A DNA stretch of 64,000 nt from Methylophilales bacterium MBRSF5 (GCA_001044335.1 CP011001.1:744001-808000); one strand, 5' to 3'. Counted from the first letter of the stretch, positions 55,768 through 63,473 are shown. Made by a program: numbers and translations. The notes: generated from the letters alone by a model not told the origin.

Positions 55768-56388
55768 CTAATCAATCCTTACCATCAATTCATTTCTTCT
55801 AAAAAAAGGTAGGGTCCAGGGTGGGTTATAGCGAGCAATCTTGACAGCGCTCTGCTGTTTTAAACCATTCTCTTCAAGATAGTTATGTAACAGTTCGACT
55901 TTCTCAGAATAACTAAACTCTCGAACAAGCCCTGAAAATAAAATAACTGCATATTTTTCTTTAGGTACCTCAATAATCTTAACTTGAGGGTTATTAGGTT
56001 TAGGCAAAGTATCTAAGCTGTATTCTTGAGGCATAACAAAATTCATCAACCACTTGTCGTTAACCTGGTCGTCCATTACCGGACTGGTGATTAAAAAGTT
56101 TTCAGACATTGGGGACATCTCAACTGGAGTGGTCATACTAATTTTTTGGCTCTCGCCCTCTAAGAGATTATTTCCAAAAATGTAATCAGCTAATAACTTA
56201 AATCCCACGGATGAGGCTTCATCAAAATCTCCTTCTACCTCAACTTGAGCAATTATCTTTGGGTCGTATTCTCTTATTTGAAACTCACCCTCTTCCGAGA
56301 TAAGTTTAAATTCTGGTTCTTCAGTCGCCATCACAGTACTAAAAAAATTATTTATAAAAAGTAAACTAGCTAAAAATAGGTATCTCAT
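55768..56388 (-). CDS. Exported SOUL-family heme-binding-like protein
   Basis: This 206-residue protein has a signal peptide (MRYLFLASLLFINNFFSTVM) and a SOUL domain: FQIREYDPKIIAQVEVEGDF, FGNNLLEGESQKISMTTPVE and VKIARYNPPWTLPFFRRNEL. SOUL proteins bind heme or tetrapyrroles in eukaryotes; bacterial ones are uncharacterised. The end (RRNELMVRI) is highly conserved. It lies 10 bases after the DUF4399 gene, so the two are likely co-transcribed. Confidence 0.88.
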   Translation of the reverse strand: MRYLFLASLLFINNFFSTVMATEEPEFKLISEEGEFQIREYDPKIIAQVEVEGDFDEASSVGFKLLADYIFGNNLLEGESQKISMTTPVEMSPMSENFLITSPVMDDQVNDKWLMNFVMPQEYSLDTLPKPNNPQVKIIEVPKEKYAVILFSGLVREFSYSEKVELLHNYLEENGLKQQSAVKIARYNPPWTLPFFRRNELMVRID

Positions 56389-56398
56389 AAATTAATCT

Positions 56399-56887
56399 TT
56401 ATTTACACCCACCATACCCATTGGAAATACATTTTGTTTCTTCCTGAGGTGAAATTTCTTTGCCTTTCACATTGATCTTTATTTTTTTTGAAACAACCAC
56501 TGGGTCGTGAGGAATGTGCATATGGTCACCAAGCATTAATTGCAGTGTATGTTCACCTTGATCTAATTCAATGACAGTCTCTGTTTGACCTTTCCCAAAA
56601 TGCCTGTGATTGTCATCACTTGGAATTGGTGAATTAGTATCAGGCAGTTCAGCGACATCTATTAAGAGGTGATGATGCCCTGTGTTGTTAAATTTTATTC
56701 CTGCCGGTGCTACCCCCATACCATCAAGACCAAAAACTATTTTGACAGGGTTTGTAACCGTTTCACCATCTGTGGGTGAAATAATATACAAGCTGGCATT
56801 ATCTGCTGCTTTCGATTTTTCAGCTGCATATGCCGGAACTATAAAAAATCCTAAGAAAAATAGAATGCTGGTAATGTAATTTTTCAT
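56399..56887 (-). CDS. Exported DUF4399 protein, His-rich
   Basis: This 162-residue protein has a signal peptide (SILFFLGFFIVPAYAAE). Its mature domain has the DUF4399 pattern ISPTDGETVTNPVKIVFGLD, and several His clusters: NTGHHHLLIDV, DDNHRHFGKGQTE and LGDHMHIPHDP. The spacing looks suited to binding copper or another metal, though no function is proven for the family. It precedes the SOUL gene. Confidence 0.85.
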   Translation of the reverse strand: MKNYITSILFFLGFFIVPAYAAEKSKAADNASLYIISPTDGETVTNPVKIVFGLDGMGVAPAGIKFNNTGHHHLLIDVAELPDTNSPIPSDDNHRHFGKGQTETVIELDQGEHTLQLMLGDHMHIPHDPVVVSKKIKINVKGKEISPQEETKCISNGYGGCK

Positions 56888-57044
56888 CTCAAAAATTCCT
56901 TAATACTGTAATTAGCTATATGTATGAGGAAGACAATAGAATTTATGTAATGTTTCACATCAAGACTCAATATTTTGTAATTTTAAACATATCTTTTTTT
57001 TATAAGCTAATATGGGATGAAAGATTAATTTATTGGAGAGTTAT

Positions 57045-57284
57045 ATGAGATTTTATTTAATCACAACTGTTCTACTTTCAACCATCAGTTTTGCTGAAGA
57101 ATACCCAGAAGCTAAAATTATTAAGCAAGAGCAAATTAAGAGTATTAAATTTAGAACTGTCTGTATTGATGGATATAAGTTTCTAAATACCGATAGACAG
57201 ATAAGCAAACATGTTTTAAATAACAGCACGATTCAGATGTTTGAAGAAAAGAATGGCATATCTGTACCATCAAAATGTGAGTAA
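57045..57284 (+). CDS. Small exported protein
   Basis: This 79-residue protein starts at ATG 57045 after TTGGAGAG and has a signal peptide (MRFYLITTVLLSTISFAEE). Two Cys (RTVCIDG and PSKCE) could pair. The mature part has IIKQEQIKSIKFRTVCIDGY. It converges with the Cys-rich 45-residue gene with 1 base between stops. No family is recognised. Confidence 0.6.
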   Translation: MRFYLITTVLLSTISFAEEYPEAKIIKQEQIKSIKFRTVCIDGYKFLNTDRQISKHVLNNSTIQMFEEKNGISVPSKCE

Positions 57285-57285
57285 C

Positions 57286-57423
57286 TTACTCGTTTTCCAT
57301 GGTGTCATTATTTTCTGTATGAGGTGAAACCATCTTCTCGCCATCCCATTGCTGTCCACACCAACAAACGCCTTCGGCATTAATGATACAAGTCCCACTT
57401 CCGCAACACCTCTTGTCTTCCAT
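57286..57423 (-). CDS. 45-residue Cys-rich protein (CCGSGTC family, unannotated frame)
   Basis: The peptide reads MEDKRCCGSGTCIINAEGVC, then WCGQQWDGEKMVSPHTENND and TMENE. AAAGGA precedes the ATG by 6 bases. The CCGSGTCIINAEGxCWCGQQWDGEKM core matches a short conserved protein I have seen in betaproteobacterial genomes; its five Cys suggest a metal or Fe-S site. Another longer frame on this strand overlaps it but looks spurious. Function unknown. Confidence 0.8.
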   Translation of the reverse strand: MEDKRCCGSGTCIINAEGVCWCGQQWDGEKMVSPHTENNDTMENE

Positions 57424-57508
57424 ATTGATTCCTTTTTGATGAATAAACTTATCAGATTGATACGAGAATCATAAGTGCATAATATTTGATTTATGTTACA
57501 TTTATCAA

Positions 57509-57688
57509 ATGAAAGAAAAATATCTCTCCGCTCCCCAGGTTGCAAAAATGTTAAAGATAAGCAAAGAAAAGGTCTTTTTATTAGCTAAACATGGATTATT
57601 TCCAAAACCAATTCATTTACATACAGGGGCTCAATTATGGAGCGAAAAGGCTGTAAAAAATTGGATAAATATGCGCTTTAAAACATAA
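57509..57688 (+). CDS. AlpA/excisionase-like helix-turn-helix regulator, copy 2 (unannotated)
   Basis: This 59-residue protein reads KYLSAPQVAKMLKISKEKVF as the helix-turn-helix, then LAKHGLFPKPIHLHTGAQLW and SEKAVKNWINM. The layout equals that of the 54186 protein. No ribosome site is clear. It is divergent from the Cys-rich gene. A local regulator of the surrounding small genes, or a remnant of a lost mobile element, are the options. Confidence 0.72.
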   Translation: MKEKYLSAPQVAKMLKISKEKVFLLAKHGLFPKPIHLHTGAQLWSEKAVKNWINMRFKT

Positions 57689-57775
57689 AACTGGATAACC
57701 AAAGATATCAAAACTGAACTGTTTTAACCTCCTTAAGTCATTACTATTCATTTGAATTATGGGTAAAAATAAAAA

Positions 57776-57892
57776 ATGCGTATTATCATTATCACTCTAG
57801 GAGTTTTTGTTATTCCTTATGTGCTGAAAGTACTATTTAATTTGTTTAAAAAACAAAAAAAACAGATTAACTACCAGCAAATTTCCCGATGA
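57776..57892 (+). CDS. 38-residue single-helix peptide (unannotated)
   Basis: The peptide is MRIIIITLGVFVIPYVLKVL, then FNLFKKQKKQINYQQISR: one helix and a basic tail. A weak GGG lies 15 bases upstream. No family is recognised. The next frame starts in an ATGA overlap at 57889. Confidence 0.42.
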   Translation: MRIIIITLGVFVIPYVLKVLFNLFKKQKKQINYQQISR

Positions 57893-57969
57893 GAATCATA
57901 TTTATGATTTTTAGACGCTTTATTTTTCGCTGGTTAATCAGAATAATAATGAATAAATTTAGAAAGTAG
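57889..57969 (+). CDS. Possible 26-residue basic peptide
   Basis: The frame MRIIFMIFRRFIFRWLIRII then MNKFRK overlaps the 38-residue ORF by ATGA. It is a strongly basic amphipathic helix. It could equally be random open frame in AT-rich DNA, so I list it only as possible. Confidence 0.25.
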   Translation: MRIIFMIFRRFIFRWLIRIIMNKFRK

Positions 57970-57979
57970 ATTGGTTACC

Positions 57980-58213
57980 GTGAATAATTACAAAAAACTA
58001 ATGAATGTTTTATTTGCAATCACTATATTTCACTCACTGCTGATAATTGTATGTATGGCAAGTCTGGAATTATTTGATTCTGAAATTCTTGGAATGACCT
58101 ATCTAAAACACTACACCATGTTTGAAATGCTAGTGACTCTATTTCTTGGTCCAGTAGTGGTTATATTAGTAAATTCTGTAGCAATGAAAAAACTCATGAT
58201 CTGGCATCGATAG
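57980..58213 (+). CDS. Small two-helix membrane protein
   Basis: This 77-residue protein has helices LFAITIFHSLLIIVCMASLE and MLVTLFLGPVVVILVNSVAM with a short basic end. Its start is a GTG (57980) or a TTG (57971), and neither has a good ribosome site. It converges with the 58226 gene. No family is recognised. Confidence 0.5.
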   Translation: MNNYKKLMNVLFAITIFHSLLIIVCMASLELFDSEILGMTYLKHYTMFEMLVTLFLGPVVVILVNSVAMKKLMIWHR

Positions 58214-58225
58214 TTACCAGTTCAA

Positions 58226-58732
58226 TCAACTAGATTTGGCTATTACTTTTGAGCAAGCCCCCACCTCAATAAAGGGGTTATTTAATTTAGATTGCTCCTC
58301 ATGATTATTTACACCTGTGTAACCCATCATGTTCGTCCTGACAAATTTCATTTCCTGTAAGTCAACCAGCATCTGCCCACCAATGATGTTACAGGACAGT
58401 CTGTGAAATCCAGTTTCACTCATAATGCTGTCGTCGCAACCTTGACCAGAAGTTAAATCAACATTCTGTCCAAAGTAATTGATAACCCAATGGCTATATT
58501 TTGAAATGATATATTGTAAATCTACTGAGAATTCAGTACTGCTAAATGTATTAGATGATTTATCAAACTTCACCCCAGACGATATCTCAGGAGTGCATAC
58601 ATAAGTTACCGAAGATGAGCTATCTTTAGGGTACATTTGTTCCATCACATCACTTGCTGCCATTGAAGGCGAATGAGTAATAATGATTAAAAAATATACC
58701 AAAAACCTAAAAAACCTGTAAATAAACTTCAT
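58226..58732 (-). CDS. Exported protein of unknown function
   Basis: This 168-residue protein has a signal peptide (FFRFLVYFLIIITHSPSMAA). The mature part contains four Cys (YVCTPE, GQGCDD, RLSCNII, GACSKV) and FGQNVDLTSGQGCDDSIMSE. A secreted beta-rich fold with two disulfides is likely. No domain is recognised. The next gene on this strand (58746) is a small membrane peptide. Confidence 0.65.
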   Translation of the reverse strand: MKFIYRFFRFLVYFLIIITHSPSMAASDVMEQMYPKDSSSSVTYVCTPEISSGVKFDKSSNTFSSTEFSVDLQYIISKYSHWVINYFGQNVDLTSGQGCDDSIMSETGFHRLSCNIIGGQMLVDLQEMKFVRTNMMGYTGVNNHEEQSKLNNPFIEVGACSKVIAKSS

Positions 58733-58745
58733 AAATATTTATGAG

Positions 58746-58868
58746 TTATTTATTTTTTTTATTTTTGTAATAGTCATATAGCTTGGTATAACAAGGACAA
58801 AATGCCCACATGATAAACCAAGTTAACAAAATACCATTTGTTACATAACCTGAAGCGAACCATTCCAT
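58746..58868 (-). CDS. 40-residue single-helix peptide (unannotated)
   Basis: The peptide is MEWFASGYVTNGILLTWFIM, then WAFCPCYTKLYDYYKNKKNK. A CPC motif follows the helix and the tail is basic. CAGAGA upstream may act as a ribosome site. It lies just before the exported gene at 58226 on the same strand. No family is recognised. Confidence 0.5.
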   Translation of the reverse strand: MEWFASGYVTNGILLTWFIMWAFCPCYTKLYDYYKNKKNK

Positions 58869-58969
58869 AATATTATCTCTGTGTTATTTATTCAAACAAC
58901 AAAGACGAAAATATTTAAGAACAGTTCACTCTGTTCAAATCTAAAGGGTATGAAATTATCATAAATTAA

Positions 58970-59152
58970 CTACAGATCATCATTGATAAATTCATCATTC
59001 AAGAATTTATCTAATCCACCAAATTCATACCCACATGACTTACATTTAAATTCAGGTTTTGTTGCCTCAACATCAACTAGATCTTCATAGGCAATCTCGA
59101 TAATCATATTAGATTTGCATCGTGAGCAAGCTTTCATAAGCACATTATTCAC
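58970..59152 (-). CDS. Small zinc-ribbon protein
   Basis: This 60-residue protein has two CxxC pairs, KACSRCKSN and FKCKSCGYEFGGLD, the classic zinc-ribbon pattern. GAGGTG sits 6 bases before the chosen ATG, which favours it over the in-frame ATG five codons later. The acidic end is FLNDEFINDDL. Function unknown. Confidence 0.68.
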   Translation of the reverse strand: MNNVLMKACSRCKSNMIIEIAYEDLVDVEATKPEFKCKSCGYEFGGLDKFLNDEFINDDL

Positions 59153-59245
59153 CTCGTCAAATATTAAGTAAATACCATATTGTATTCGTTCCGCTTGCTT
59201 TGATGGCTATGATGAGGTTAGTAAAATTACTGGTATTATTCTTAT

Positions 59246-59344
59246 ATGAAAAAAATTGTTATTTTTGTATTGATAGGCCTATCACTTTACTGGGTATTTA
59301 ATAATACTGACTTCGAAGATTTGTTTTTCTCATCTATTGATTGA
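59246..59344 (+). CDS. 32-residue single-helix peptide (unannotated)
   Basis: The peptide is MKKIVIFVLIGLSLYWVFNN, then TDFEDLFFSSID: a helix with an acidic tail. There is no ribosome site, so support is weak. No family is recognised. Confidence 0.35.
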   Translation: MKKIVIFVLIGLSLYWVFNNTDFEDLFFSSID

Positions 59345-59460
59345 ATTTCAAATCTAGCTACTATTTTTAACAGATAGTATGTTAAAAATATCCTGACCAT
59401 TCATAAAACAGTCATCTCTTAACTAAGAGGTCAGTATATTTTACTTCATAGAGCCCTCTT

Positions 59461-59493
59461 CCGCTTAGGCTATCCAGCGGCAAGTGGATAGCC
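59461..59493 (+). ncRNA. Candidate H-type pseudoknot in the leader of the 59512 gene
   Basis: CCGCT (59461-59465) can pair with AGCGG (59476-59480), and GGCTATCC (59468-59475) pairs perfectly with GGATAGCC (59486-59493). This nests as a classic H-type pseudoknot with loops of 2 and 5 bases. The 3' end is 18 bases before the ATG, next to AAAGG. Such compact knots act as riboswitches (preQ1, SAM-II types) or translational control elements. No known family matches by eye. Confidence 0.5.
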
Positions 59494-59511
59494 ACCATCA
59501 AAGGCTGAAGT

Positions 59512-59646
59512 ATGAATAGGATTTTAACAATTGTCTTATTACTCATTGTGCTGATATTTATTCAGTCATGTAAAAGCTCTAAAGTTGAAGTAGGTCAATC
59601 AACTATTAATTATGAGTCGATCATGACAGCAGATAAAGGAAATTAA
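59512..59646 (+). CDS. 44-residue lipoprotein (unannotated)
   Basis: The peptide is MNRILTIVLLLIVLIFIQSC, then KSSKVEVGQSTINYESIMTA and DKGN. A lipobox-like FIQSC suggests a lipid anchor at Cys20. AAAGG precedes the ATG by 9 bases, and the pseudoknot lies just upstream. The next small gene starts 1 base after the stop, with its ribosome site inside this ORF. No family is recognised. Confidence 0.58.
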   Translation: MNRILTIVLLLIVLIFIQSCKSSKVEVGQSTINYESIMTADKGN

Positions 59647-59647
59647 T

Positions 59648-59767
59648 ATGGAATTAAGAAAAGCTTTTTTGCTTGTTGTTTTTTGTTTAAGTTTTTTAGT
59701 TGGCTTAGGGTATGCAGAGGCAGATGAGTTTTTATTCAACTTAAAAAGTGTGCTCAAAGTGTGTTGA
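59648..59767 (+). CDS. 39-residue exported peptide (unannotated)
   Basis: The peptide is MELRKAFLLVVFCLSFLVGL, then GYAEADEFLFNLKSVLKVC. The N-terminus is a signal peptide that could be cut after GYAEA. AAAGGA lies 7 bases before the ATG. It is co-directional with the lipoprotein and ends 25 bases before the opposite-strand tRNA-Arg. Confidence 0.55.
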   Translation: MELRKAFLLVVFCLSFLVGLGYAEADEFLFNLKSVLKVC

Positions 59768-59792
59768 AATACATTTTGAATTTTTGAAAAGG

Positions 59793-59868
59793 TGGCGCCC
59801 TCGGCACGAATCGAACGTGCGACCCTCCCCTTAGGAGGGGGATGCTCTATCCACTGAGCTACGAGGGC
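59793..59868 (-). tRNA. tRNA-Arg (anticodon CCT)
   Basis: The reverse strand folds as a standard cloverleaf: acceptor GCCCTCG with CGAGGGC, D stem GCTC/GAGC, anticodon stem TCCCC/GGGGA with loop CTCCTAA (anticodon CCT at 59833-59835), and T arm GCACG-TTCGATT-CGTGC. CCA is encoded (59793-59795). It decodes AGG. Its 3' end faces the region of small orphan genes, the side at which integrating elements usually insert. Confidence 0.97.
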
Positions 59869-59896
59869 TTATCTGATTTGTATTTTAACTTGATTA

Positions 59897-60901
59897 TTAC
59901 TTTAAGGTTGGTTTGTATTTTTTATTAATAATATTTACCAAGTGAAGCATCACAGGAACCTCAACAAGAACTCCAACGATAGTGGCTAACGCAGCAGGTG
60001 AATTTATTCCAAATAAAGTAATAGCAACAGCAACAGCTAATTCAAAGAAGTTGGATGTGCCAATTAAACAGGCTGGCCCAGCGATATTTTTTGTTAACTT
60101 TATTTTTTTAGATATAAAGTAACCTAAATAAAATATTAGGTAAGTTTGAAGTATTAATGGGATAGCAATTAGAACCATATGAAAAAAATTATTTACAATA
60201 TTATCTGATTGCAAACCGAATAATATGAGTATGGTCAACAATAATGAAATGACGGAAAGTGGTTTAAGCTTTTGAATGATTTGCCCAAGATTTTTTATAA
60301 AATATTGACGAATCAATATAGATGCAATTAGCGGCATCACGATAAATAAAAAGATAGATGTAAATAGCGTTTCATAAGGTACGACAATATCAGAAACTTG
60401 TAACAAAAACCCAGCAATTGGAGCAAATGCAAAAAGCATAATCAAGTCATTCACCGATACCTGAACAAGAGTGTAGTTGGCATCCCCTTTCATTAAATGG
60501 CTCCATACAAATACCATTGCTGTGCAAGGTGCCACGCCAAGTAAAATCATGCCAGCAATATACGATTGAGCCACTTCTTCAGAGATATAGCTACTGAAAA
60601 TATATGACATAAAAAAAGTAGCTATAAAAAACATAGTGAAGGGCTTAATTAACCAATTTAAACTCAAGGTTAAGAATAGACCCTGTGGTTTTTTTGATAG
60701 ACTTTTAATGCTTGTGAAATCAATTTGTAGCATCATTGGTAAAATCATTGCCCATATAAGTATGGCGATCACTAGGTTGATATTTTGATATTCAAGTACT
60801 GCTATTTGTTGGAAGTGTTGAGGAAAAACCAAACCTAACAATTGACCTATGACAATTGCAAGGAAAACCCAAACACTTAAATATTTTTCAAAAATACCCA
60901 T
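59897..60901 (-). CDS. acr3: Acr3-type arsenite efflux transporter
   Basis: This 334-residue membrane protein has about ten helices. GVAPCTAMVFVWSHLMKGDA contains the conserved Cys essential in Acr3, and VGVLVEVPVMLHLV the conserved Glu. Acr3 exports arsenite made by arsenate reductase. Its ATG overlaps the arsC stop by one base (TAATG), so they are coupled. It is the last gene of the ppk1-arsC-acr3 operon. Confidence 0.92.
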   Translation of the reverse strand: MGIFEKYLSVWVFLAIVIGQLLGLVFPQHFQQIAVLEYQNINLVIAILIWAMILPMMLQIDFTSIKSLSKKPQGLFLTLSLNWLIKPFTMFFIATFFMSYIFSSYISEEVAQSYIAGMILLGVAPCTAMVFVWSHLMKGDANYTLVQVSVNDLIMLFAFAPIAGFLLQVSDIVVPYETLFTSIFLFIVMPLIASILIRQYFIKNLGQIIQKLKPLSVISLLLTILILFGLQSDNIVNNFFHMVLIAIPLILQTYLIFYLGYFISKKIKLTKNIAGPACLIGTSNFFELAVAVAITLFGINSPAALATIVGVLVEVPVMLHLVNIINKKYKPTLK

Positions 60902-61368
60902 TATATGAATGTCTCCTCAATGTGCTTAATATGTTTTTTTAATAAATCAGGATTATCTTGAATTAACTCAGAAAACTTTGATATTACTTTTTTTAATTTA
61001 TCAAATAGATCTTGAAAAGCCCTATCCTTTTCAGGACCATCAGCGAAAACAGAAGGGTCTTCAAAGCCCCAATGAGATTTAATGCAATCGCCAACCCATA
61101 TTGAACATGGCTCGTTATGAGCACTTCCACAAAGAGTTATAACTGCATCAAATCGTATATGCTGTAAATCATTAATTGATTTAGAAATTAAGTTATGAGT
61201 ACTGATGTCATGATTTGTTAGTATCTCAATTGCTTTGGGGTTGATCCTGCCACTTGGGCTACTTCCTGCACTATATGCATTAAAACTATTGGAGGCAATT
61301 GACTTTGCTATTGCCTCAGCCATGATACTGCGACAGCTATTGTGGGTACAGATAAATGCAATATTCAT
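60901..61368 (-). CDS. arsC: Arsenate reductase, thioredoxin-type (low-molecular-weight phosphatase fold)
   Basis: This 155-residue protein starts NIAFICTHNSCRSIMAEAIA, the phosphatase C-x5-R loop, and has the redox Cys in ITLCGSAHNEPCSI, followed by HWGFEDPSVFADGPEKDRAF. This is the ArsC family that reduces arsenate using thioredoxin. It lies between ppk1 (23 bases) and acr3 (overlap). Confidence 0.93.
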   Translation of the reverse strand: MNIAFICTHNSCRSIMAEAIAKSIASNSFNAYSAGSSPSGRINPKAIEILTNHDISTHNLISKSINDLQHIRFDAVITLCGSAHNEPCSIWVGDCIKSHWGFEDPSVFADGPEKDRAFQDLFDKLKKVISKFSELIQDNPDLLKKHIKHIEETFI

Positions 61369-61391
61369 TATTATCTTTCTATGAATAGTAT

Positions 61392-63431
61392 CTAATTATT
61401 CTTCTTGATTTGTTCGAGTGCAATCTCATTTGGATGGCGCGGATCACCTGTTTTATTTTTAAGTGAATAATCCAATTTTTTTGATAGCCAATAGGTATGT
61501 TTTGATTCTATGTGAGGATACAAGGCCTCATTAATGACTCTTTCTTTTAGCCTCTGATTTTTAATTGGAAAGGTTACTTCAGTTCTTCTAGATAAATTTC
61601 TTTCCATCCAGTCTGCTGAGGAACAATAAACCAATTCTTCTCCGCCATGATAGAAATAGAATATCCTATGATGTTCTAAAAATCTTCCAACAGTTGATAA
61701 AACCTTTATATTTTCTGATTGGCCTTTCACTTCTGGAATTAATCTCGACACACCCCTTACAATCATGGTGATCTTTACTCCAGTATTTGAGGCCTTATAT
61801 AGCATATCGATAACTCTTATATCGGTTAATGAATTAACCTTAATAATCATTTCAGCAGTTTTTCCAAGCTTAGCCTGTCTTATTTCATGGGATATCATTC
61901 TTTTTAAAAAAGACATATGCGATTCTGGCGAGTGAATTATCTCCTTTGGTTTAATTGCTTTACGTACTCCAGACAAAAGATCAAAGGTCATTAAGATATC
62001 ATTGCATATTGTTTTATCAGCAGTAAAAAGACCGAAATCTGTATATGAATTTGCATTACCAGCACTATAATTACCTGTTCCCAAATGAGCATAGTTTTGT
62101 ATGTATGGTTTATTATTTTTAGGGTTTATTTCTTTTCGACTAATGATTAATAATTTAGCATGGCATTTAAAATTTGGTTTTCCGTGAACTACATGTGCTC
62201 CAACATTTTCTAGTTTTTCAGCCCACTTTAAATTTGCTTCCTCATCAAATCTTGCTTGCAGCTCAATTACAACATTTACATCAATACCGTTAATTGATGC
62301 GTCCATCAAAGACTGAATAAGTTTTGACCGTTTATCAGCTCGATAAATTGTTTGCTTTATTGAAATTACATTGGGATCATTAGCGGCAGATTTTACAAAC
62401 TTATTCACAATGTCAAAACTCTCATAAGGATGGTGCACAAGTCGATCTTTTTCTTTTATCCATTCAAATATATCTTTTCCAAAAGAAACTTTTTTAGGCT
62501 GATGTTTTGGGAAAAAGAAATTTTTATTTTTTATATGATCCAACAGGCCTACGTAATTTGCCAATGAAGGTGTACCTCGGAAGGGATGAATGTATTCTGT
62601 TGTCACATCGTGGTTATCAGCGATAAACTTAACGATGTTCTTTGGCATTCTAGTGGATGTTTCAATCCTAACTGGCTCCCCTGTTTGCCTGGTCTTTAAT
62701 TTACCGGATATTGAATCCCTTAAATCATCCATATCTTCGGTTGATAATAAAAGGTCAGAATTCCTTGTCACCTTAAATTGGTATTCATTAATGTAGTCAT
62801 GATCAGGAAATAATGAGCTAGCAAACTCACGCATCATTGCCACCAAAAAAACAAAGCCGTGTTTTTTTGCTCCAGTTGTTTGTTTTGGGAGTTCGTAGAC
62901 TCTCTGAAATTGTCTCGGTATCTGGACAATAGCGTATCGGGTTTGTTTTGTATCTTTTTCATGCAACTCAACAAAATAACCTGTGGATTTGTTAATCATT
63001 TTCGGAAAAGGTCGATTAACATTTAAAACGATCAAATTGAGGTAGGGCTTAACTTGCTGGTTAAATATCCGCTTTATTGTTTTGCCATAGTTTTCTGGCC
63101 AATCATTGTCTATGAACAAGGTAATATCGTGACCTCTAAGAACAGGAATAATCTTTCCAAAAAGCTCTTCTTGGATTGATTTTTCAATTTTTTTTGATTT
63201 TTTTTGGATTAAACCAATTTTCTTCTCAATGTTTTTTGGATCTTTTGTGTTTTTGGCTTCTTCAAGGACGCTTGAAAAGCGGATTTCAAAAAATTCATCC
63301 AGCAATGAACAACAAATACAAACATAACGGAAGCGTTCAATTAATGGAACTTTTGAATTACAAGCGATGGTGAGAACTCTTGAAATAAAATCTAGATTAC
63401 TCAGCTCGCGATCATGATACGTAAAACTCAT
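61392..63431 (-). CDS. ppk1: Polyphosphate kinase 1
   Basis: This 679-residue enzyme makes polyphosphate from ATP. It has the N-terminal Ppk domain (PLIERFRYVCICCSLLDEFF), and the two phospholipase-D-like catalytic domains with ELQARFDEEANLKWAEKLEN, GKPNFKCHAKLLIISRKE (phosphorylated His) and HLGTGNYSAGNANSYTDFGL. The length is normal. Transcription probably starts at the Pho box promoter at 63456-63473, and arsC-acr3 follow in the same operon. Confidence 0.96.
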   Translation of the reverse strand: MSFTYHDRELSNLDFISRVLTIACNSKVPLIERFRYVCICCSLLDEFFEIRFSSVLEEAKNTKDPKNIEKKIGLIQKKSKKIEKSIQEELFGKIIPVLRGHDITLFIDNDWPENYGKTIKRIFNQQVKPYLNLIVLNVNRPFPKMINKSTGYFVELHEKDTKQTRYAIVQIPRQFQRVYELPKQTTGAKKHGFVFLVAMMREFASSLFPDHDYINEYQFKVTRNSDLLLSTEDMDDLRDSISGKLKTRQTGEPVRIETSTRMPKNIVKFIADNHDVTTEYIHPFRGTPSLANYVGLLDHIKNKNFFFPKHQPKKVSFGKDIFEWIKEKDRLVHHPYESFDIVNKFVKSAANDPNVISIKQTIYRADKRSKLIQSLMDASINGIDVNVVIELQARFDEEANLKWAEKLENVGAHVVHGKPNFKCHAKLLIISRKEINPKNNKPYIQNYAHLGTGNYSAGNANSYTDFGLFTADKTICNDILMTFDLLSGVRKAIKPKEIIHSPESHMSFLKRMISHEIRQAKLGKTAEMIIKVNSLTDIRVIDMLYKASNTGVKITMIVRGVSRLIPEVKGQSENIKVLSTVGRFLEHHRIFYFYHGGEELVYCSSADWMERNLSRRTEVTFPIKNQRLKERVINEALYPHIESKHTYWLSKKLDYSLKNKTGDPRHPNEIALEQIKKNN

Positions 63432-63455
63432 ATTATTTAATTTTAAAATATTTAG

Positions 63456-63473
63456 ATGACATATTTATGACAA
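63456..63473 (-). promoter_or_regulatory. Pho box upstream of ppk1-arsC-acr3
   Basis: On the reverse strand the 18 bases are TTGTCATAAATATGTCAT, matching 16 of 18 positions of the E. coli-type Pho box (CTGTCATAAATCTGTCAT). It lies 25 bases before the ppk1 ATG, so the -10 would be in the AT-rich tract after it and the leader would be very short. PhoB would activate the operon at low phosphate. Confidence 0.75.

Noticed and set aside
57270-57545. A 91-codon reverse frame overlapping the Cys-rich mini-gene
   Set aside because: It lacks a ribosome site, has no recognisable features and covers the CCGSGTC gene, which has a strong ribosome site and conserved-looking sequence in another frame.
59440-59868. 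Duplicate of the tRNA-Arg 3' end as an island attachment site
   Set aside because: GAGCCCTC near 59452 shares only a few bases with the tRNA end, and no longer copy was noticed by eye in the window. A proper search of the neighbouring sequence was not possible.
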